Source: Chlorokybus atmophyticus (lineage: Eukaryota; Streptophyta; Chlorokybophyceae; Chlorokybales; Chlorokybaceae). Taken from it: a stretch of 64,000 nucleotides of DNA. The stretch is from contig RHPI01001116.1 of the NCBI GenBank assembly GCA_009103225.1, forward strand, positions 295,459 through 359,458, in the 5' to 3' direction. The notes beneath the pieces were generated by a model. It ran no database searches, was not told the DNA's origin, and saw nothing but the letters and a program-made list of their open reading frames with translations. Below are positions 10,322-26,263 of this stretch, in pieces. The position numbers and the translations under genes are program-made. Positions within the stretch are counted from its first letter, which is position 1, and every line of letters starts with the position of its first letter.

Positions 10322-12681
10322 TCACTTCTCCGCCACCTGCATCACAAGCTTGCCCTTGGCGCGGTGGCTCTCCTGCTTCGCAAAAGCCGAGGCCACATCC
10401 TCAAACTTGAACGGGGACTCGGGGTCCAGGACAGGCTTCACCTGCACAGAACAGACGTTGCACTTCAAACATCATGATACAACTCTTCCACTGTCGCCGA
10501 AGTGTCGGAATCAGTAAAGGCTGCTGTATTTATGAACAACTTTGTACCGCTTCAAGCACAACAAATAAATGAATGAAAATTGCATGGAAGCAAGCAGGCA
10601 GACACACGAGTGACAAGTCAGCTGCAACAGCTTGCCTTGCCGGTCTCGATCCATTCTCGCAGCTGGTCCAGGTCCGACGAGTCTTTGGTGGCTTTCAACG
10701 CAATGCTATAAGATGGTGCACCCAGCTTGGAGCGCAAGTTGCGAGCGGCCACCGTGGCCGCGAAGCGCGCAACCCCGACTGCAATACACAATCAGACACA
10801 ATCAGATGGATTGAGCACAAGAAAGTCTGCCTACCGGTAGTCATCACATCCAAATGACTTTCTGCACTTACAAACGTTTCCAAGCTTGATTTCAGAGTCC
10901 CCAACAATCGTGACAAAGTGGCCTCCCGGCTTCAACACGCGCAGGGCCTTGACAAACTGATCGCGGCCTCCCACCGTGTCGTACACGACATCGAAACCGT
11001 ACCCGGCATACTTCTGGCTAAAGTCCTCTGTCTTGTAGTTGACCACCTGTATGAGACTCAACGATGGACATTTGGCACGAGAGTGTTGTTCTAGCAGCAA
11101 TGCATGGTATTTCCAATCAGGAGTAGGCAACATGTATCCTTGCCTCATCAGCACCAAGTGACTTGACCAAGTCTACGTTGGAGGATGTGGTAGCAACGAA
11201 TGAAGCGTCAAGCGCCTTGGCGATCTGTATCGCAAGCGTGCCGGTCCCGCCACTCCCTCCCTGCAGTGAGCATGTTACATGTTGTTATACATGTAACTTG
11301 CTTTTGCCCGATGCAGGTTGCACACGCCCAACACATGGCAGCTGACTTTGCAGTGGCGGTCACAGCAGGCGGGTTTTGCTTATTGAGAAGTTGCAACACA
11401 GGTACAGTGTGCAGCATTGCGAGTTCTCCTCACCAGAACCAAAACCTTGCCGCCTGGTTTCAGCTTGCCATAATCCCTGAGTGATTGCAGGGAAGTGACG
11501 CCTGCCAAAGGCACTCCAGCTGCCTGCCAATAAGCAGCTTGCGTGATGACAACACCAACCAATATACGTGCATGGATGCATCCGCTGCAGCTGATGGCTT
11601 CACCTCAACATGGGAGATGTTTTTGGGCTTCAAAGAGACGATTTTCTCAGGGATGGGCACGTATTCTGCGAGGGAGCCAATGCGGTTCGCGGGCGTCACG
11701 TCCGCATACACCTCGTCGCCAACCTGAGAGGTAATACCACAGTACAAACCAATCAGTGCTTGTGTTCTCTGTGCTTATACAACGGCCACAACAAACACAT
11801 GCGTACGCGCGCACACTCACATATGCACATGCACATGCCCAAGCGCGCACACATGCGCGCACGCACTTGCCTTGAACTTGGATGTCTTCGGCCCGAGCTC
11901 AACGACTGTGCCGCATATGTCTGTGCCTGTGACATAGTTTGGTGGAGACACCTTTGGCAGGACTGGGCGCAAGTCCCCTGCTCAATAAGGGCCAAACTAA
12001 GCGGCTTTGGCATGCATACGGATGCAAACATCTGCGCAATAATGCTGTGAAGAAGTCAGGCCCTATAGATGCGGAGCTGGCGTCCCTGACAGGTAACCCG
12101 TTGTCATCTACAATCATCAGCTAAACTGTGGAAAATCAGGCATGTGTCACTCGGATGGATGTTTGCGTAATGCAGCTCAGCCTAGGCGAAGTTGTCCTTG
12201 CTGAGCTTAGTGCAGCCATTATGTCGTAGCTCAGGCAAGCTTGGCGGAGGTATACTGAGGTCATGAGCTCAGTGATTGTGATATAAGGCAGGCATCAGCC
12301 GGCTGGCATGTTGCTGTTTAACAATCCTCCAAAAGTTTGACATGACGTTTGCTGCTTGCAGGTTAGCTCAGTCTGCTTTGCCACTGATCCATTACCTCTT
12401 ATGACTTTGTAGTCGATAGGGTTGATGGCTGCAGCAGCGGTCTTCACCAGCACCTGTGCATGCATGGCAATCAAGCACAAAAACACCAGCACCTGTGGCT
12501 CAATCTCGCCAAAGCAAGGTAATTGAAGTAGAAAGCTCATTTCATATACAACAGCAAAGGAGCAGCACAGCTTACAAGGACATACCTCTCCCGGTCCCGG
12601 TTTGGGCTTGGGAACCTCTGCGACCTTCACCACATCCTTGGCGGGACCATACGTCGTAAAGATCACTGCCTGCGCGAGCAT
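10322..12681 (-). CDS. Quinone oxidoreductase / 2-alkenal reductase (MDR family)
   Basis: Nine exons: 12681-12586, 12453-12396, 11977-11871, 11723-11604, 11523-11434, 11260-11144, 11046-10872, 10778-10636, 10441-10322; 341 residues with every phase closing. The medium-chain dehydrogenase fold is shown by AAAAINPIDYK (residues 38-48), VGDEVYADV (88-96), the nucleotide-binding GGSGGTGTLAIQIAK (158-172), FDVVYDTVGG and VKPVLDPESPFKFEDV. Zinc ligands of the alcohol dehydrogenases are absent, as in NADPH quinone or alkenal reductases. It probably reduces reactive carbonyls or quinones; no clear transit peptide. Three introns begin GC instead of GT: AAG|GCAAGT (11870), GAG|GCAAGG (11143) and AAG|GCAAGC (10635). 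For the second, a GT donor 12 nt downstream would also keep frame but adds four residues not expected in the family. Confidence 0.93.
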
Positions 12682-13313
12682 TCACATGCTTTCAGTTCTA
12701 CTTCCCTCAATACATGTAACAACTGCAGCAGGATGGGCTGCCAAGCGCCAAGACAACACACAGGCTTGCTGCCTGCTGACTGGCTGCATGCGAGCTGCCA
12801 CACAGCGTTGTGCTTGTTGCGAGTGCAGCTTGCAGCAGGGCTGTGTCGGACTCATCAAGCAAGCCCATACACACACCCAAGTACAAGCACCTTCATCATC
12901 TCCGCTGCCATCTCTGCTGCTGCGCCCGCCCGCCCGCTCGCTCCTTATTCTGCCAGCTGCCAGCATTATCGTAGCGCGAGCGAGTTGCTATAGCATACAC
13001 ACGTTAGCTCATGCACGCTACCGTCCACCCCAGTACTGTGGTACCCCCAACCACAGCGTAACGTTAGGGGATTACAGAAGCGAGCAAATGACGAAAAGCA
13101 AAGCGCTTTTGGGCAATCAATCAAGTGATGAGCTGGTGAGGGTGCGGGCGTTGTGGGCGGAGGCGTCGTCGCCGCGGTTGAGCTGGTTGCAAGGGGGTGA
13201 TTGTGGGACGGGTTGTGCTCCGTCAACCTTGTGACAGAGTTGATTGATTGCGTGCTCCTGTCAATTAGTTGTTGGTCAGGCCGCTAGCGGCGGCAGCAGT
13301 GCTGTTCCCCGCC
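12682..13313. promoter_or_regulatory. Divergent promoter region (reductase / four-TM protein)
   Basis: 632 bp between divergent start codons, with no coding signal on either strand. Promoters of both neighbours are inferred. Confidence 0.4.
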
Positions 13314-15108
13314 ATGATGGGCAACGCTGCGAGCAGTGCCGTGGAGGCGGCTTCTACCGTCTTCGCCTCCCTCGTCGGCAACCCCGATGACGTCGGTGAT
13401 CTCCAGCGCGCCGCCAGAGCGCTCCTCTTCCTGCAGGTAAGCATGGCCAGCTGCTGCCTGCGCAGGCCAGCCATGCACACTCACACACGCACACAGAAAA
13501 ACTACTCACAGCCTGACCCGGCACAGTCACAACTGCACTGATTTCCAGCAACAAAGCTTTTGTTCTGTTGCATGCACTAACCTGATGACATTGACTTGAG
13601 CTGCACGTAGCAACACAGCATGTCTGAGCTGTACGTGGCAGAGGTTAGCGTCGTACTCAACACATGTCAACAGTGTTGTTATTATCGGCCCAGATGCTAA
13701 TGCATGACACTGCAATTAGAAATTTGCTTCACAGCACACAGCAAGTTACACAGTCAATTGGACAATACAGGTGTTTTTCAGCATGCTGGGAGGCTCGCTT
13801 GCGCCGCAGTATGGTTCAATCCTGGTGGCCACTCTGGCAGTATCATTGTTTGCGTTGATGGCGATGGAGAATGGAGCACCTCGGTTGCAGCGCGTGTACG
13901 CCATCATGTTGCCATTCCTCCTGTTCCTGGACATCATTTGGTTCTTCGTGTGGGGCTCTGCCATCCGGTACGCACAAGTGGGATTTGCATATTGTCAAGG
14001 AATGGCTCCACTTTGCACCTACTTATGAGGTTTAAGATCTTAGAGCATACACAGCTTTGGTTGAATGTACCTGTGGTTAAGGAATGTTTCTTTCCCAACA
14101 GGCATCTAGAAGTGAAGGACGTGCATCAGACAGCAAGCACCGCCAAGCTGGCGCTGGCGATGCAATGTCTCGTGTTTGTGGCTCAGGTGCTTTCCGCAGG
14201 TACGGTTCTGCCCGCAGTGGTCTGTTATTCAGGCTCGCGTTTGCATGGTGCTGAAGTTATTGCATAATTGCACTTGTAGGTTTGCATCATGCCATAGCCT
14301 GCCCACTTGTTTATCAATTTGTTTCACATTGCAATGTTGCCGCTGCTTAATGTCGCTTCTTGTTTGGATGTGCTGGAGTTTTGCCCTGTTTGACACTCTG
14401 CTCCAACAGCGGTCTGGTACAAGATGTGGCAACTCGGGCTGGGTGCGGCTGCTGATGGCGGGTATGGCAGCGGGTTAGAATGATACACGCATGCACTGTC
14501 CAGTTTGTGTGTAGCTCAGCCCATGTGAGGGGAGCTGTGTTGCGCATCTGAGAGTGCAAGTCGTAAGCTGCAACACTGGTGTGTACACGGGAGCATGGCT
14601 TCCATGCTTTAGTTTTGTAGCCCTGCTGTTGTGACATTGTGCTCACTGGTTCCCTCACAGGTACGCGTCAATTGGTGAAGCAGAGGCGCCCCCGCTGCGG
14701 TTTGGAGGCTACGGCACTGGGGGCTACAATGCAAGTGAGTTTTGCACACTCTCCTGTCCTCTTCAACTGCAGTTGCCTTCTGCCTTGGTGTGATGAGTCA
14801 GCTGCAGTACTGATAGTGGTCATGTTTGTGCTTTCAGCTGGCTTTCCACCACCAGCACAAGGGGGAGGGTTTGGATCGGTTGCAGCAGGCACTGCCGCCA
14901 CATCAGGTTTGCATCGCATCCCCCACTTGCCGTTGCCATTGACACCTTGGGTTATTGCAACGTCTCATGCGCGAGGGAGTTGGATGTGGACACAACATAA
15001 CATCAACACAACAACTCACTATGGACTTCAACAGGCACATCAACAAGTCAACCCACCCCCAAGCCTCCGCAGCCGCCCACCTCTGGTGGTTATCAGAGCT
15101 TTGGTTAA
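13314..15108 (+). CDS. Four-TM membrane protein with Pro/Gly-rich tail
   Basis: Seven exons: 13314-13436, 13771-13967, 14102-14199, 14410-14461, 14661-14734, 14838-14906, 15035-15108; 228 residues. Hydrophobic segments lie at about 34-52, 56-74, 83-106 and 122-142, linked by short loops. The tail from about residue 155 is Gly/Pro/Thr-rich and ends GGYQSFG. If the second ATG (13317) is used, the protein starts MGNAASS, a fitting N-myristoylation signal. The order LFLDIIWFFV then KLALAMQCLVFVAQ then YKMWQLG loosely recalls AGTRAP-type four-TM proteins, but I am not sure of it. Function unknown. Confidence 0.8.
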
Positions 15109-15874
15109 TGCAAGACCTTATGGGCTTGTCAGTGTGCACGTGCCACGTGGGTTGGTTGGGCTCCGCTTGGCTTCAGACACTTCGCATCCAATTACTTGTG
15201 ATTATACTTGCACCACGCTTTGTTCTTGGTTATGGCATGCGTGCATTGATCAATGCACGCACTGTGTGGAGACTGCATGGCTGCCGGCATATTATAATCT
15301 ACAAGGGATCTCCATGATACCGCATTACTTGTGAGATACAGAGCCAATATATTTCAAGGTGGTACATAAAGAATGGCTTAGTCTACAATCCTACCACTGC
15401 GCGGATCTGACCAGCAGATGCCCAACAGATGGGGTGGCTGGTGCTGTGCGTTTGGAGTAGATGTCAGTCACAGCATTGTTGTTGCATGCGCCACTGTTGC
15501 CCCAATTTCACGTAGGCAGAGGGAAGCGTTGCCAGAATCTGCACCATGTATTGTGGGCTCACTTTGTGCTGCTGGCCCTGTGCTTGATTGTTTTGCTGTA
15601 TTCATAGGTTACGAAGTTTGCCCTGTGCCTCTGTTTGATACAGGATACAGGATCATGGTGCACAGTAGCATGTTGCTGTGTCCATGAGTGACGCAATGGA
15701 GCTGCAAACTTTGATTGTGCACTGAAATTGGTGGTGAATCAGCTTGTCACTCGTAGCACTGACTGATTGTGATACTACTAGCAGATACTGTTGCCATCAT
15801 TCACTGTAGACACCGATGACAACACCTGATGACTGATTGACTGTTGTAAAAATGCTCATCCAGGAGAATGCTCC
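15109..15874. other. Convergent intergenic region
   Basis: 766 bp between two convergent stop codons. No exon, repeat or RNA gene recognised. Confidence 0.4.
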
Positions 15875-17706
15875 TTATGCACTTGTAATGGAGTGCAATC
15901 GTACTTGAGTACTCGAGGGCAAGTGCACGTCCAAGTGTCGTTTCTCTACCCTGTGCGTGACATCAGACACAACCAGCTTGCTCTTTGCAGCTGCCTGTTG
16001 AAATATGCGCAGAGTGTCGACATTCCGAACTGTGCTTGCTAGATACGCAACAGGCGCTTGCGTGGCTGCATGCTGGTTTGGTGCTTCACTGGTTTCAGCC
16101 CTTGTTGGTTTCAACAGGACTGCTAATACGCGAATGAGGTGCGGTATGACAGATGGGTCATACACCACGTCTGCACCCAATCTGCCGAGGTACATAACAT
16201 CAGTGAGGGACACATGCACACGACCCATCCGCACACATACAGTTTTGCTCTGTGGACAGGGGGAACTTACACAACATCTGCGCTGAGGGCGAGCAGGTCT
16301 TCATCCTGGACGGATCCCCAGTCCAGCATGCAGCAGCGCACCTGCTTTGAAAGCTGCTTAATGTACTGAGACATGCGCTTCTAGCCAGACACGCACATAT
16401 TGCCAGCACAACAACTACGTTCGTCGTATCTGATGCATAAAGACTAGTGCACGATACCGCATCATGACACATCACATATGCAGCGAGTATAAACGAGCTC
16501 CACACACCTTGCTTTCTGAAGCAGCGTCTACGCCATTTATGTGCAGGTTGTGCCTAAGATTTGCCAGCGTGTCCTCATGCCCATCTGTGAGAGTTACCTG
16601 CAGAGTTGTTTAGACTGCTAAATCACGGTATTACAACATATAGACAATAATGTTGCGAGCACCAACTTGCCTGCTTACATGCGAGTCGTGACAAGATCAC
16701 TCCCACAAGACCAGTCCCACTGCCAAGCTAACAACCACGTCAGATGTATTCCCTGGCAGACAAGCCTTGGCCAGCATGCAACCCAGCAAGCATATTGTTC
16801 CAACTTTGCGTACAGCTTGATGGCCATCACTCAACCTCACCTCCACACAGTGCTTGCCTGCCACAGCTTCTGGATGACTCAGCAGAAAGTCTGCTAAGGA
16901 AAAGCCGGCCTCCCATGGCGCACAACTGCAAGCGCATGTTGCATGCTTGACCAACTTGAGTGACATCTTCTTGCAAAATGCGGCACGCAAACTATTATTG
17001 ACGTCGACAATCAGCAGCGCATACCCTGTTCCTCCATGAAGGACGTTCAAAGACACCCGTAATGTGACAAGCTCCATATCTTCATCGCTGTCAGCAAACC
17101 CCTCCGCGGCATTACTTGTGGTTGGCCTATTGTCAGCATCAGTTTCAGTACCGTTCGAGCAATGAGGGCAGTATTCGTAGGTCTTGTAACACCACTGATT
17201 GCAGCCATCACCGGATAAGTCGCCTGTCTGCATGAAAGTAATCAGGACTGATCATAAAGACGGTTTCAGACATAAACAGTGGTAGTAGCTGTGCATGACA
17301 CATCAACATGGGTGATAGAATGTACTTCCAACAGCAGTAACTCAGCAGCACCAGTATCACTCGCCTGCGACGAAACAAGAAGTTTTGCGTGTTCGGCGTA
17401 CAGCGCTTCGTCCACTTCTTCGCGATCGTCTTCAGCTGCCAGTATTGCTTGCTTCAACACTTTCTCTGAGTATGCTGCCGGTGGCGGGTACTTTCGGCAA
17501 ACCTGGCTCATGACCGTTCAGCGCTGTGCAGTACTGAGATGTAGAGAGAAAGTTGTAGTGTGCCAGTGTTCAGGTATGCAAACTATGTGTGTGGCTTACC
17601 TTCCGCTCCCGACATGCATTGCATGCATTCACTTACATCATCAACTATGCAGTCGTTCAGTAAACATCGCTGTGCTTCTGGTCCCAATCTCCCATTTCCA
17701 ATCTCC
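15875..17706 (-). CDS. EEF2KMT/FAM86-type lysine methyltransferase (5' exon not found)
   Basis: Eight exons resolved: 17706-17637, 17502-17365, 17227-17025, 16925-16841, 16727-16671, 16597-16508, 16341-16271, 16181-15875, giving 339 residues; the first coding exon, which must end in phase 2, was not identified. Family marks in order: VCRKYPPPAAYSEKVL, LNVLHGGTGCAPWEAGFSLA, the SAM-binding ELGSGTGLVGVILSRLA, VTLTDGHEDTLANLRHNL, LDWGS, LGADVVYDPSVIPHL and YLASTVRNVDTLRIF. Animal and yeast members methylate eEF2; that role is inferred here. Introns after 16671 (CAG|GCAAGT) and 17365 (CAG|GCGAGT) begin GC. The second is less certain because a GT donor 13 nt downstream with a shifted acceptor also keeps frame. 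Confidence 0.85.
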
Positions 17707-18735
17707 CTGCAAAAAGCAGTGTGATGGTGACCATGTGAACCTTGCCCCCCAAAACTACGTACCAGCATCTGCTAGCATGCAGTGTGCGGTTGTTTGCAGC
17801 GCAGGAGTAATTGCTACTGTTCCTCATACTTTGATCAATGTGCACACACAATCGTTGCTAGACGGCTGGCATGCATGCATAGACCTCGTCATGCTAGCAC
17901 CAAACCATATACAGTCAGCAACTACGTGTGCATCTAACCAAATTCAGGGCAACCGCGCATGCCATGGCAGCACCGACAGAAGGGCGCAGCGCCACATGCA
18001 CACCGGCTTGCCCCATGTGATGCGTGCAATGACCCGCGCACACAACAGCACACCTGCACAGCGACAGCACAGCCGCCACCGGCGCAACCTGCCGGTACAA
18101 ACACCGCAGCTGCCGCCGCCGCCGCCGCCGCCGCCTAACACCTTCCATGCCACCACGCAGCTGCTTGCTGCAATGCATTGCAAGCTAAACACTACACTTT
18201 TCACTTTCATCCTGCAATCAACCCCCAAAACCCGAGTAAAGGTTTCGAGTTGAAACCCACGGATTTTCAACAGACGCAAGAATGGCTTGTATTGACGCAC
18301 CTGTTGAGGATGAAACTGGCCGCCAGTTTTCTACGCTTTTGCGCTTTAGCGCTTTCTGTAGTGTCGCTTTCCGGCTTTATGGCTTCAGTTGCACGTGTCC
18401 AGGCCTCAGGCTTAGGGCAGGCTCGCAGACACGAAACCGAAATGCCCGTCCGTGGGCATCTTCTACTGCATCCGCAGCGTGCGACTCCGGCCAGTGACAG
18501 GTGCCGCCATTCTGTACGAGCGTTTCTAAGACTTATGGCAGCGGTGTCGCGCGCTGCGTGTCAGCGGGGCGGCGCTGCGGACGGGCATCCGGGGGTGGGA
18601 AAGCCGTTTTTGCTGCTGCGAAGGTGCAGTACAAACGCTATAAATACAAAGCAGGCGGTGGCGGCGGCGGAGGCGGTGGTGGAGGAGAAGGTGCAGGAGG
18701 AGGAGGTGGTGGACGAAGGAGGACGAGGGGGAGGC
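17707..18735. other. Divergent upstream region (EEF2KMT / PI-PLC)
   Basis: 1.03 kb that should contain the missing first exon of the methyltransferase and the promoters of both genes. It includes a GCC run (18115-18135) and a GGC/GGAGG run (18655-18735). A plus-strand open frame from 18282 shows no family signal. Confidence 0.4.
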
Positions 18736-22082
<3,347 letters not shown>

Positions 22083-23139
22083 GCGTTGAGAGTTGTGGCG
22101 GCGTGCGTGCCTTGTGCACGTTTGTGATGATGCCTGAGTGGGCCAGCCACCAACTTTTTTCAGCACCATTTATTTGTAGGTTTCACAGTCACAATGTAGT
22201 TTATTCTTATTGTAGGCATCATTGCACATTGTTTTGTTGATAGCACTGTATAGGTCAAGCCGTGGATTCACGGTGCCAGTTCCATGTACTATATTGGCTG
22301 TGAGAAGAGTTGTGTATTCTCTGCTGCTCTCGTGTAAATCCAAAACGAACCAAGGCTTGCGGCCCTGTGTTGTCATGATACAAACAGAAGGTAATTCAGT
22401 GATTCCCTGTTGGCATACACACAACTTTGCTGCGAGAGCATGTCATGCTTCCTTGTTGAGACACACCTGCACACATGAACTGCGCTGTGTACTGTGCACT
22501 TTGTGTCAGATCCAATGGCAATTGGCACAGCTTGCTGAACTTGATGCAATATATCAAACACAATCCGTCAACAGCTGCCCATGCTATGCTATGATTAATG
22601 CATGCGCAATGTAGGATTGTAAGTTGAGGCAATGCTGAAACATGTCATCGCTGTGCCAGAAAGCTTTACAATTAAGTAATCAATATATGACCTTGCTGCT
22701 AAGCACGGTATCCATTTATCCCTTTGCCACACTGCAGGCATAATGGAAATAGGACAATTGTGATGTGCTCAGGCTGCAGTTTCTGGCACCTTTGCACATG
22801 ATGAGGTGCATACAATCCAGAACCAATCAGCGACAACAGTGTTGCTAAGCTAATCAAAGCTGCACCCCCTGCGCACCCTGGTCCCTTTGTACTTCGCGTT
22901 TACATGTGGCGCATGGAAAGCTTGCGTGAAACATACAATTCATTGCAGCCCTTGCGTACTGGACTCTTGCATCCAATTTTGTGCGATTTGCACGACGGGC
23001 CATAAACACAGCCCACAGACTGCAGCGCAAAAGCCTCTACCAATCAAGCTCTACAACAACGATCGTCATACACATCATCATCCCGCATCCCCTACTCTAC
23101 GCGTGCCCCCACCCATGTGCAAAGCGCGCCACCCAAGCA
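22083..23139. other. Convergent intergenic region
   Basis: 1.06 kb between convergent stop codons of PI-PLC and DRG1. I see no exon or repeat family here. Confidence 0.4.
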
Positions 23140-25665
23140 CTACACCCGTTTGATAATCTGCACCACATCCTCATCTTCCAGAATGTGCTCCCTTCCCACC
23201 CTCTGCGGGTTGTGCTTGACGCTGGATCCCCACACGAGGGCGTACTTGAACTCTTTCAGTATACCCTTGTGGATGCGGTTGCAGAAGTCCTCAACGGAGC
23301 GGTGCATCTTGGGGATGATGACAGGGTCATCGTAGTCCGGGTTAAGGCCCTTAGGCTTGGTGTACAAGCGCACGAGGTCAAGGTATTCCCAAATCTTCTC
23401 AAGCAGACCGTCCAGGTTCCACTCCTTGTGCGCGCTGACCGGACAGTAGTGAGGCATCCTGTCCATCAACTCCAGCTCTTCAAGCGTGATCTGATCAATC
23501 TGCGCGCCCCCAACATGTTAGTGCAATGGCGACTGGATCCAGACTAACCAAATAAAACCACGTGTTTAGGTAGATTGGTACTGCATGACCATAGAGTATT
23601 GCAATGCATAGTAAGCACGACGCTAGACACACGCAGATAATAGCTGTATGATGCTACAACGGTGGTAACGACACCACAACACGCACCTTATTGCAGACAT
23701 ATATGCACGGCATGTATATTCGGTTGCCCTCAATGACATCAATGAGCTCGTCCACTGACGCATCATACTTCACATTGATCTCCGCATTATGAATCTTGTA
23801 CTCATGGCACACAGACTTGACCGTCTCCAAGTCAAGCTGCCCATCCTTCACACTGCTGACCAAGCTGATGCCTCCCTTATCTTTTTTCCGGAATGACAGA
23901 TTTGGTGGCGACTGATTCAACCTGTGCAATACATCACATGTCAACTCCCGCAGGGACAACTTGACATTGAGATGAAGCATGTTGACACGCAGCGACAACA
24001 ACAACCGCTACATGTAAGCATGGATCAACCAACGACAGGACATGTGGTACACTTGTGATTGATGCCAACACTTGAGATGCTGATGACAGCATACGTACCT
24101 GATACCAAACCCTTCCAGCTCCTTTTCGATGAGCCGCTTGTGCGTGATGGGCTTAAGCGCATCCAGCACAATCAAGATACAATCACACGTGCGTGCCACA
24201 CCAATGACCTGCAATACACAGTTGACGCACTCTCACCCTGACGCTCCCCATGAACACGTAACTTCACATGCAAGCTGAAGACATCTCCCAACAGAGCAAT
24301 GACAAGTGGTGGTAGAAAGGCTGACCTGTCGTCCTCGACCCTTGCCATCCTTTGCACCCTCGATGATTCCCGGCAAGTCCAGCAGCTGAATCTTGGCCCC
24401 TCGGTAGCGAATGACTCCGGGCACGCACGTGAGAGTCGTGAACTCGTACGCTGCGACCTGTGAGTACCAGCAAGTGAGGTTGAAACTGTTGTTGTGAATG
24501 TTGCAAACAAAAAGTGAAATTTGTGGTTTGTTTCATGTAGGCACACGATACGCACTACAGAGCATTAGGTTTGCCCAGCAGAGCACAAATGTGGCCAATC
24601 CCTGTAGCACACCAGCGAAAGGGCCAGCGCATTGCTAGACTTGCTGCCTTATTAGGGCGTGCTGAACCAAGTGAACACAAAAACCAAGCAACTGTCAGGA
24701 TAAAACACAGCTGGCACAGACATCGATGTACAAATCGTCTTCCGTCCTGTCGACTGTGCTGCGAACGGTAGCTGAGGCATGGTTTGCTTTGCAAGCAAGT
24801 CTTGCAGGAGCAAACATGCAAAATTATTGTCCCGCCCTCCAGCATTTCACTGATGATACTGCTTGACCAACAACTAACAACCAACAGCGTGCTATCTCAC
24901 CTCAGAGAAGGTCCCCGTGAGCTTATTCAGCAGTGTGCTTTTCCCAACAGAAGGGAACCCCACGAGGCCAACCCTTGAGTCACCCGTAGCCCGCACGTCA
25001 AACCCCGCCTCACCACCCCCACCCCCGCCCTTTGTTGGTGCCAAAATCTCTCGCCGAAGCTTTGCCAACTTGGCCTGAGAAAGCGCGCAGCAAAGTCAGA
25101 CATTTCATCACCATGAGTGTATGTACATGTGTCATACAACAAGACCAATGTGTTTGATGACAGCAAAGCAACGCCAGAGACAGGGGTGCTCAAAGATCTT
25201 CCGCAACGTGACGATTGAATACCGAATTACACACAACAAGACTGGACAGTTCATTCAACGCTAACAAGGGTGAGCTCAAGAAATGCAAGTCTATAATTCT
25301 ATGATTCTATAAGCCTTGCTAATTGTTGCAATCAGCAATATCAACTGTACTTGTATTCCCGCGCATGACATGCAGAGGTCACGTGTGGACGCACAGGAAG
25401 TCAACGCCAGCCAAGCATGAAAGACAACGTACAACCGAAGCCGTGAACAGTCACAACCTCACCTTCAGCAGGCCCAGATGGTGCGAGGTAGCTTTATTCT
25501 TCTGCGTTTTCGCCATCTGCAAGATTGCGCATGCACGTGTCAGGCACACTGTTGATGGGCACACACACATGCATACGTCAACAGATCCAACAGCCAAGTA
25601 TACAGGCTGAGACTAAAGCTCACCTCATCTTCAATCTCCTTGATCTTCTGCATGATGGTCGCCAT
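23140..25665 (-). CDS. DRG1: Developmentally regulated GTP-binding protein 1
   Basis: Seven exons: 25665-25624, 25516-25463, 25074-24901, 24457-24326, 24208-24099, 23921-23687, 23499-23140; 368 residues, almost the length of animal DRG1. G1 is GFPSVGKS (71-78), then [20 protein letters not shown]3 [19 protein letters not shown] (from 117) and G4 NKID (248-251). The C-terminal TGS region includes [19 protein letters not shown] and ends [10 protein letters not shown]. Signature residues ([28 protein letters not shown]) fit DRG1 rather than DRG2. The family binds translating ribosomes together with a ZC3H15/DFRP1 partner. A 6-Gly run follows LAPTK. All introns are GT-AG. The gene diverges from the PEPCK-like gene. 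Confidence 0.96.
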
Positions 25666-26263
25666 CTTGGCGGAGACTGTGTGCTACACTTCAGCACTAC
25701 TGCTACAGTCTCAAGCTAACCAAACAAACACTATGCTTCCACTGCCAAAGTGATGCTGCAACTCGCGTCTCAGGCGCCAACCATAGCAAGCGCAGCACAG
25801 CCCTGTGCTAGCGCCTTGGCGACGCCAAGCAAGAGAAGGCAGGCTACCCTGAGTGCTTGGGTTTCGCTTCGACACTGGATATAACACCAGGCCAGCAGAA
25901 TACAGCTGCCTGTCCCCCTCCCTGTAGCTTAACGATCCAACGGCAGCGACGTCCAGCACACCACCGCTGCTGCCGCCGCCGTCGACACTGCCGCCGCCGC
26001 CGTTGTACCTGGTTCAACCTTAACAAACCAACAGGGCTGCTGCCAAACCTTGTGATTAGGTTGATATCAGCTAGACAACGCCGCTAACATACATGTTATC
26101 CAAGTCTTTCCAGTTAGTGGAAGCTTTGAGCCCGTTTGTAAGTCACACTTTTAACTCCTCATCAGTGTTAGGATTAGGGTTTGTGGCCTGATCAGGCCGA
26201 GCTCGGCAGTGCCTGGAGTGGGCGGGCGGCCTGGTGGGGGCCGCCGGCGTCGTCGACGCCAAG
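25666..26263. promoter_or_regulatory. Divergent promoter region (DRG1 / PEPCK-like), telo-box
   Basis: 598 bp between divergent start codons. At 26171-26182 the sequence GGATTAGGGTTT is the reverse complement of a plant telo-box (AAACCCTAATCC). GCC-rich repeats lie at 25965-26005. Confidence 0.5.

Noticed and set aside
10872-11157. Minus-strand frame starting at 11157 as a separate short dehydrogenase
   Set aside because: Its core is exon 7 of the nine-exon reductase; the extra N-terminus is intron.
12602-13234. 210-codon plus-strand frame
   Set aside because: Overlaps exon 1 and the promoter of the reductase on the other strand; composition is not protein-like.
17279-18253. 324-codon plus-strand frame
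   Set aside because: Mostly antisense to EEF2KMT exons and introns, with no family resemblance; the minus-strand exons explain the coding signal.
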